Assembly: GCA_002413145.1 (NCBI GenBank)
Contig: DHWK01000045.1
Location: 7,264 to 13,911 of the forward strand
From: a bacterium UBP12_UBA5184
Lineage (GTDB): Bacteria; Vulcanimicrobiota; Vulcanimicrobiia; Vulcanimicrobiales; Vulcanimicrobiaceae
DNA: 6,648 nt
Direction: 5' to 3'
The notes below the pieces were generated by a model. The model was not told the DNA's origin and searched no databases. It saw only the letters and a list, made by a program, of their open reading frames with translations. Made by a program: the position numbers and the translations under genes. Every line of letters starts with the position of its first letter. The first letter of the stretch is position 1. This document shows, in pieces, positions 6,419 through 6,648 of the stretch.

Positions 6419-6648
6419 ATGGACGAAAACCTCGGAGACCCTAAGCAAGGATCAGCCGCGACGCCGATTCAGCCGGCACCTCGTCCGAGTTCGGCACCGG
6501 TCACGACGAAGATAGCGGAGGAACGCAACTGGGCGATGGGCACGCATCTCGCGGCTCTTCTCGGTCTCGTGTTCCCGTTCGGCAACGTGATCGGTCCGCT
6601 CATCGTGTGGCTGTTGAAAAGGAACGAATCGCCGCTCGTGGACCAGGA
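6419..6648 (+). CDS. DUF4870-type small membrane protein (N-terminal part, cut by window end)
   Basis: Open frame of 76 codons running off the window. Translation starts MDENLGDPKQ, followed by a Pro/Ala/Ser/Thr-rich, probably disordered and cytoplasmic segment (about 11-30). The family-like core then begins: EERNWAMGTHLAALLGLV (34-51), PFGNVIGPLIVWLLKRNES (53-71) and then LVDQ. Residues about 41-67 contain a hydrophobic membrane region. This matches what I recall of DUF4870 (Tic20-like) proteins, typically about 110-130 aa with several helices and an ERxWAxxxHLxALxG, PxGNxxGPLxxWLxKxxxSPxVDxQ pattern. The function of this family is unknown to me. The Shine-Dalgarno AGGAG and the 9-base gap after the transaminase stop suggest it is transcribed with the pyrimidine genes. 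No catalytic link to them is evident. The C-terminus is missing. Confidence 0.82.
   Translation, partial: MDENLGDPKQGSAATPIQPAPRPSSAPVTTKIAEERNWAMGTHLAALLGLVFPFGNVIGPLIVWLLKRNESPLVDQ

Overview
The window is a GC-rich (roughly 60-65% by eye), densely packed bacterial segment. Five complete genes and one truncated gene all lie on the + strand, separated by at most about 15 bases or overlapping. This spacing suggests a single operon. No RNA gene, CRISPR array, insertion sequence or phage gene was seen. Strong G/C third-position bias and long shadow ORFs in other frames fit a high-GC bacterium. The sequence alone does not fix the phylum. Poorly characterised high-GC soil lineages are possible, but that is a guess.

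Layout: 10-1269 encodes PreA, the FMN and Fe-S catalytic subunit of NAD-dependent dihydropyrimidine dehydrogenase. 1283-2674 encodes a dihydropyrimidinase/D-hydantoinase that uses a TTG start. 2682-3566 encodes a nitrilase-superfamily beta-ureidopropionase. 3566-5095 encodes an NCS1-family nucleobase/hydantoin/allantoin-type permease that overlaps the previous stop codon by one base. 5111-6409 encodes a class III PLP aminotransferase of the AGXT2 / beta-alanine transaminase type. 6419 to the window end encodes the N-terminal part of a small DUF4870-type membrane protein.

Together the first five genes spell out the reductive pyrimidine degradation route. The permease imports uracil or thymine (or a related ring compound). 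PreA reduces it to the 5,6-dihydropyrimidine. The dihydropyrimidinase opens the ring to an N-carbamoyl-beta-amino acid. The ureidopropionase releases CO2, NH3 and beta-alanine or 3-aminoisobutyrate. The transaminase converts the amino acid to malonate semialdehyde or methylmalonate semialdehyde. Two expected partners are not in the window: PreT (the NAD/FAD subunit), which may lie just upstream, and a semialdehyde dehydrogenase.

The pathway itself is known, so I do not see a clearly undescribed system. Points worth a second look are the missing PreT, the non-standard residues in the permease and transaminase, a four-cysteine cluster in the transaminase, an apparent loop insertion in the ureidopropionase, and the DUF4870 gene attached to the operon's end.
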